Assembly (NCBI GenBank): GCA_026692885.1
Contig: JAPLNJ010000113.1
Span: 1 to 13,067, forward strand
Direction: 5' to 3'
Origin: Planctomycetota bacterium
GTDB taxonomy: Bacteria; Planctomycetota; Planctomycetia; Pirellulales; Pirellulaceae
Length of the DNA: 13,067 bases
Part shown: piece after piece, positions 9,904 through 13,067 of the stretch
Layout: each line of letters begins with the position of its first letter
Position numbering within the stretch: position 1 is the first letter of the stretch
Notes under the pieces: model-generated
What the model saw: only the letters and a program-made list of their open reading frames with translations
Told to the model about the DNA's origin: nothing
Databases searched by the model: none
Position numbers and translations under genes: made by a program

Positions 9904-11991
9904 ATGCACGTTTCACGACCGTTGCTTTCGCTGATTTTCCTGACTATGACCATGCTGCTCGCCACCGCTACGACTTCCACGGCCGACGAAGGCATGTGGC
10001 TGTTCAACAACCCGCCGCACAAGATCCTCAAGGAGCGACACGGCTTTGAGCCGACCGACCCGTGGCTAACGCATCTACAGCAATCCTCGGTGCGGTTCAA
10101 CGTGGGCGGTTCCGGCTCGTTCGTCTCGTCCGACGGGTTGGTGCTGACCAATCATCACGTCGGCGCCGACGCATTGCAGAAACTCAGCTCCGCGGGTCAG
10201 GACTATGTCAAGGACGGCTTCTACGCCAAGACTCGCGAAGAGGAAGTCCGGGCGGTCGACCTGGAATTGAACGTGTTGCTCAGTATTGAGGATGTGACGG
10301 CCCGCATCAACGCTGCGGTCAAGCCGGCGCTGGCTCCTGCGGAAGCGGCGAAGGCACGCCAGGCAGCCATGAACACGGTCGAAAAAGAATCGACGGACAA
10401 GACCGGGCTGCGCAGCGACGTGGTCACGCTGTATCAGGGCGGCCTCTACCACCTGTACCGGTTCAAGAAATACACCGACGTGCGTCTGGTTTTTGCCCCG
10501 GAACAGCAAATCGCCTTCTTCGGTGGCGACCAGGACAACTTCGAGTATCCTCGCTTCGATCTGGATATCTGCCTGTTCCGTGTTTATGAGGAGGGAAAAC
10601 CGGCCAAGATTGAGCATTTCCTGAAATGGAGTGCCGCCGGGGCTGGCGACGGCGAATTGGTGTTCGTCTCCGGACATCCGGGCCACACGGACCGGGCGAA
10701 CATCGTGGCCCATCTCGAATTCCTGCGTGACCGAATCTTTCCTACAGCCTTGAACAAACTGCGACGCTGGGAGGTGTTGCTCAGTACCTACAGCATCCGT
10801 AGCGACGAGAACGCCCGGCGAGCGCAGGACGAACTGTTCGGGATCGCCAACAGCCGCAAGGCTCGGCTGGGCGGCTTGGCGGGATTGCAGGATCCAAGCG
10901 TAATGAACGAAAAACAAACCCAGGAGGCTGCGTTGCGGCAGGCTGTGGAGGCGGACCCGCGTCTGCAGGTTGTCGGCGGCCGGGCCTGGGACGACGTGGG
11001 GGCGGCGCTCACGGTGTGGCACGAGTTCCAGCGCGAGCACGATCTCTTGGAACGTGGCTCCGCATTTCGAAGCGAGCTGTTCGTAATCGCCCGCACCTTG
11101 CTGCGTCTGGCCGAGGAAACGGCCAAGCCCAACGCCGACCGCATGCGGGAGTACCGCGAGTCGAATCTGGAGTCCCTGCGGCAGCAGCTGTTCTCCGAAG
11201 CGCCGATTTACGAGGACCTGGAAATCGTCAAGCTGACCGATTCGCTGAGCATGTTTATCGAGTGGGCCGGCGCCGACAACCCGCTGGTGCAGAAGACACT
11301 GGCTGGGCAGTCACCTCTGGAGCGCGCAGCGGCACTGGTCCGCGGCAGCAAGTTGCACGACGTGGCCGTCCGCAAAAAATTGGCCGAGGGCGGCCAGGCC
11401 GCCTTGGAATCGTCCGGCGATCCGCTGCTCGAATTGGCGCGATTGGTGGATGGTCCCGCTCGCCAGGTCCGCAAGGCATACGAGGACAAGGTGGAGGAGC
11501 CGTTGCGTCAGGCCTATGCAAGAATCACGAATGCGAGGTTCGCCTTGCACGGCATAGACATCTACCCGGACGCCACGTTCACCCTGCGGCTGGCCTTCGG
11601 TGTGGTGCGAGGGTACACGGAACTCGGCCAAGCCATTCCGCCGTGGACCACGTTCGCCGGTCTGTATCAACGTTCGGCCGAGCACGGTAGCAAAGGTCCG
11701 TTCGCGCTGCCACCGCGTTGGCTGGAACGCAAGGACCGGCTAGATTTGAACGTCCCGTTCAACTTCGTTTCCACGGCCGATATCATCGGCGGCAACTCCG
11801 GCAGTCCGGTCGTCAACCGTCACGGCGAGTTCGTGGGGATCATCTTTGACGGCAATCTGCAGTCGCTGGTCTGGGACTTCGTCTACACCGACAAAATCGG
11901 CCGGGCCCTCGCCGTGGACTCGCGCGCCATCACCGAGGCGCTTCGCAAGATCTACGACGCCGGTGCGCTGGCGGACGAGCTCGGGCGCTAA
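9904..11991 (+). CDS. Exported S46 family dipeptidyl-peptidase (DPP7-like)
   Basis: A 695-residue serine exopeptidase of family S46, which removes dipeptides from peptide N-termini in the periplasm; the length is normal for the family (about 700). A signal peptide is clear: short basic start, hydrophobic core (LLSLIFLTMTMLLA), likely cleavage after STA at residue 27. The trypsin-like fold is split. The N-terminal half has GSGSFVSSDGLVLTNHH with His85, and GGDQDNFEYPR followed by Asp221 (DLDICLFRVY). A long helical insertion occupies about 280-550. The C-terminal part has GGNSGSPVVN with nucleophile Ser632. Eighteen residues later, FDGN places Gly650 where DPP7 has Gly and DPP11 has Arg, predicting hydrophobic rather than acidic P1 preference. 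The Cys common after the NHH motif is Val here. The stop lies 11 bases before a WYL regulator, so the two are probably cotranscribed. Family is near certain; specificity is inferred. Confidence 0.95.
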   Translation: MHVSRPLLSLIFLTMTMLLATATTSTADEGMWLFNNPPHKILKERHGFEPTDPWLTHLQQSSVRFNVGGSGSFVSSDGLVLTNHHVGADALQKLSSAGQDYVKDGFYAKTREEEVRAVDLELNVLLSIEDVTARINAAVKPALAPAEAAKARQAAMNTVEKESTDKTGLRSDVVTLYQGGLYHLYRFKKYTDVRLVFAPEQQIAFFGGDQDNFEYPRFDLDICLFRVYEEGKPAKIEHFLKWSAAGAGDGELVFVSGHPGHTDRANIVAHLEFLRDRIFPTALNKLRRWEVLLSTYSIRSDENARRAQDELFGIANSRKARLGGLAGLQDPSVMNEKQTQEAALRQAVEADPRLQVVGGRAWDDVGAALTVWHEFQREHDLLERGSAFRSELFVIARTLLRLAEETAKPNADRMREYRESNLESLRQQLFSEAPIYEDLEIVKLTDSLSMFIEWAGADNPLVQKTLAGQSPLERAAALVRGSKLHDVAVRKKLAEGGQAALESSGDPLLELARLVDGPARQVRKAYEDKVEEPLRQAYARITNARFALHGIDIYPDATFTLRLAFGVVRGYTELGQAIPPWTTFAGLYQRSAEHGSKGPFALPPRWLERKDRLDLNVPFNFVSTADIIGGNSGSPVVNRHGEFVGIIFDGNLQSLVWDFVYTDKIGRALAVDSRAITEALRKIYDAGALADELGR

Positions 11992-11994
11992 GGA
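11990..11994 (+). promoter_or_regulatory. Ribosome-binding site overlapping the peptidase stop codon
   Basis: aagga starts within the TAA stop of the peptidase gene and lies 8 bases before the ATG at 12003. The overlap indicates translation of the regulator from the same messenger, possibly with coupling. Confidence 0.7.
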
Positions 11995-12002
11995 ACTTTG
12001 TC

Positions 12003-13043
12003 ATGGCGCGTAATGAACAACTGATTCGACAACATAAGATTCTGCAAATCCTGGAGCGATATCGCTTCGGACGGCTGTTGGACGAGATCCGCGACGATCT
12101 GGTCGACGAACTGGGGCTGACCTCCCTGCATCAGCGAACCGTACGTCGGGACCTGGAGGCGTTGCAGGCGGCCGGCATCGATGTGGACGTCCACGATTCC
12201 CAGCGCGGCAAGATCTGGAAGTTCGGCCCACTGATCAAGGGCACGCACAAGATCACGGCCTCGGCCACGGAATTAATCGCCTTGTCGCTCAGCCGCGATC
12301 TCTTGTACCCGCTGGCAGGCACGCCCTTCTGGCTGGGCATCGAGTCGTTTTGGAACAAGATGCGGGAACAGTTGCCCGCAGCGGTGTGGAGCCACTACGA
12401 GAAGTACCGCCAGACACTGTTTGTCCGCGGCATGCCGGCCAAATCGTACAAACAGCAACACGGCACCCTACAGACGCTGCACCGCTGTATCCAGGAGCAC
12501 CGCATCGCGGACATCGAGTACCAGCCGATCGGGAAGGATGTGACGCAGCGGAGGATCGAGCCGTACGCGGTCGTATTCTACCAGTCCAGCCTGTACATCA
12601 TCGCCGCGGCCGTCGAAATCCCCGCCGGAACCCCCGGCCGGATTCGGCATTGGAAGCTGGACAGGTTCCTGAAGGCCACGGCGCTGGACGCTTGGTTCCA
12701 GCGGCCCGCGGACTTCGACCTGGAACAGCATCTCGGGCAGAGCCTGGGGATCTTTGTGGCGGACGCCAAGGCCAAGGACTTCCGCATTCGCATCAGTGCC
12801 CGCGCGGCCCCGTGGGTCATGGAAGATCCCTGGCACCCGGACCAGCAAGTCGAGCGCGAGGGCGACGGCAGCGTGATCCTGACCGTCAAAGCGGCTCACG
12901 ATCTAGAAATCATTCCCCGCGTGCTCAGCCTGGGCAGCGAAGCCGAAGTTCTGACGCCTGTGTCTTGCCGACGGACCATCGCCCAGATGATCCGAGCGAT
13001 GGCAGAGCGGTATCGGGATGAGGGAAATGAGGGTGAGCGTTAG
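12003..13043 (+). CDS. WYL-domain transcriptional regulator with N-terminal winged helix
   Basis: A 346-residue cytoplasmic DNA-binding regulator. Residues about 7-65 form a helix-turn-helix of the DeoR/HTH_11 type; the recognition helix is likely in LHQRTVRRDLEALQAAGI (42-59), followed by a wing (VDVHDSQRGKIWKF). Residues about 157-228 are the WYL domain: HRIADIEYQPIG, then RRIEPYAVVFYQSSLYIIAA, where SLYIIAA takes the place of the WYL core, then RHWKLDRF with the basic residues expected to contact a ligand. Residues about 255-335 form the C-terminal WCX extension (VILTVKAAHDLEIIPRVLSLGSEAEVLTP). Regulators of this family bind small molecules or nucleic acid, and in some bacteria govern DNA-damage or phage-defence genes. 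None of those genes is adjacent; the partner here is the S46 peptidase 11 bases upstream. Autoregulation of this pair is a reasonable guess without direct support. Confidence 0.92.
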   Translation: MARNEQLIRQHKILQILERYRFGRLLDEIRDDLVDELGLTSLHQRTVRRDLEALQAAGIDVDVHDSQRGKIWKFGPLIKGTHKITASATELIALSLSRDLLYPLAGTPFWLGIESFWNKMREQLPAAVWSHYEKYRQTLFVRGMPAKSYKQQHGTLQTLHRCIQEHRIADIEYQPIGKDVTQRRIEPYAVVFYQSSLYIIAAAVEIPAGTPGRIRHWKLDRFLKATALDAWFQRPADFDLEQHLGQSLGIFVADAKAKDFRIRISARAAPWVMEDPWHPDQQVEREGDGSVILTVKAAHDLEIIPRVLSLGSEAEVLTPVSCRRTIAQMIRAMAERYRDEGNEGER

Positions 13044-13055
13044 GCGACCGGAAGA

Positions 13056-13067
13056 ATGAAATCTACC
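13056..13067 (+). CDS. Possible start of the next gene (edge, four codons)
   Basis: An ATG 12 bases after the regulator stop opens a frame MKST that runs off the window, with a weak ggaag 2 bases ahead. Spacing would suit a third operon gene, but four codons and a poor ribosome-binding site cannot establish it. Confidence 0.2.

Noticed and set aside
10075..11040. A 321-codon minus-strand ORF inside the peptidase gene
   Set aside because: It overlaps essential parts of the S46 sequence, has no family resemblance and is explained by GC-rich third positions on the opposite strand.
12003..13043. WYL regulator read as a marker of an anti-phage defence island
   Set aside because: No nuclease, helicase, methyltransferase or other defence gene is visible within the window; its only close neighbour is a peptidase.

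Overview
The window looks like a piece of a Planctomycetota chromosome, probably from the Pirellulales or a related order. Four things suggest this: the high GC content; a very large transmembrane Ser/Thr kinase fused to a WD40 array with a DWG in place of DFG; a beta-helix surface protein with autotransporter-associated repeats; and intergenic inverted repeats of the 'taacccgacgcg...' type, whose translated form (NPTRQRG) I remember from over-called planctomycete ORFs. The taxonomic call is inference; there is no rRNA or other marker gene here.

Layout. Bases 2-1924 (+) are the 3' part of a secreted beta-helix/adhesin-like protein whose start lies outside the window. A 264-base spacer follows, made mostly of short hairpins and an imperfect direct repeat. 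Bases 2189-8044 (+) encode a 1951-residue receptor-like kinase: zinc ribbon, repetitive Thr/Pro linker, kinase domain, TPR-like segment, one membrane helix, a 14-residue helical repeat, about 21 WD40 blades (enough for three seven-bladed propellers) and a C-terminal adhesin-type beta domain. A 57-bp imperfect inverted repeat (8153-8209) separates its end from a convergent gene at 8251-9498 (-). That gene encodes a RidA-fold domain fused to a chorismatase-like (FkbO/Hyg5/XanB2 family) module. A 405-base divergent spacer with at least one strong hairpin leads to an apparent two-gene operon: an exported S46 dipeptidyl-peptidase (9904-11991, +) and, 11 bases later, a WYL-domain transcriptional regulator (12003-13043, +). 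A further gene may begin at 13056.

How they may work together. The first two genes are co-directional and both carry parts expected outside the cytoplasmic membrane (beta-helix; WD40 propellers and an adhesin-like domain), so a surface-sensing or cell-envelope role is plausible but unproven. The S46 peptidase has an intact predicted His-Asp-Ser triad and a Gly at the specificity position, pointing to DPP7-like removal of dipeptides with hydrophobic P1 residues. The adjacent WYL regulator may control it. The RidA-chorismatase protein stands alone, with no shikimate-pathway or antibiotic genes beside it.

No rRNA, tRNA, CRISPR array, transposase or phage gene was seen. The most unusual items are the architecture of the giant kinase (including an array of Thr-x-Asp motifs and a perfect 20-bp palindrome inside the coding sequence) and the three-part RidA-chorismatase fusion.
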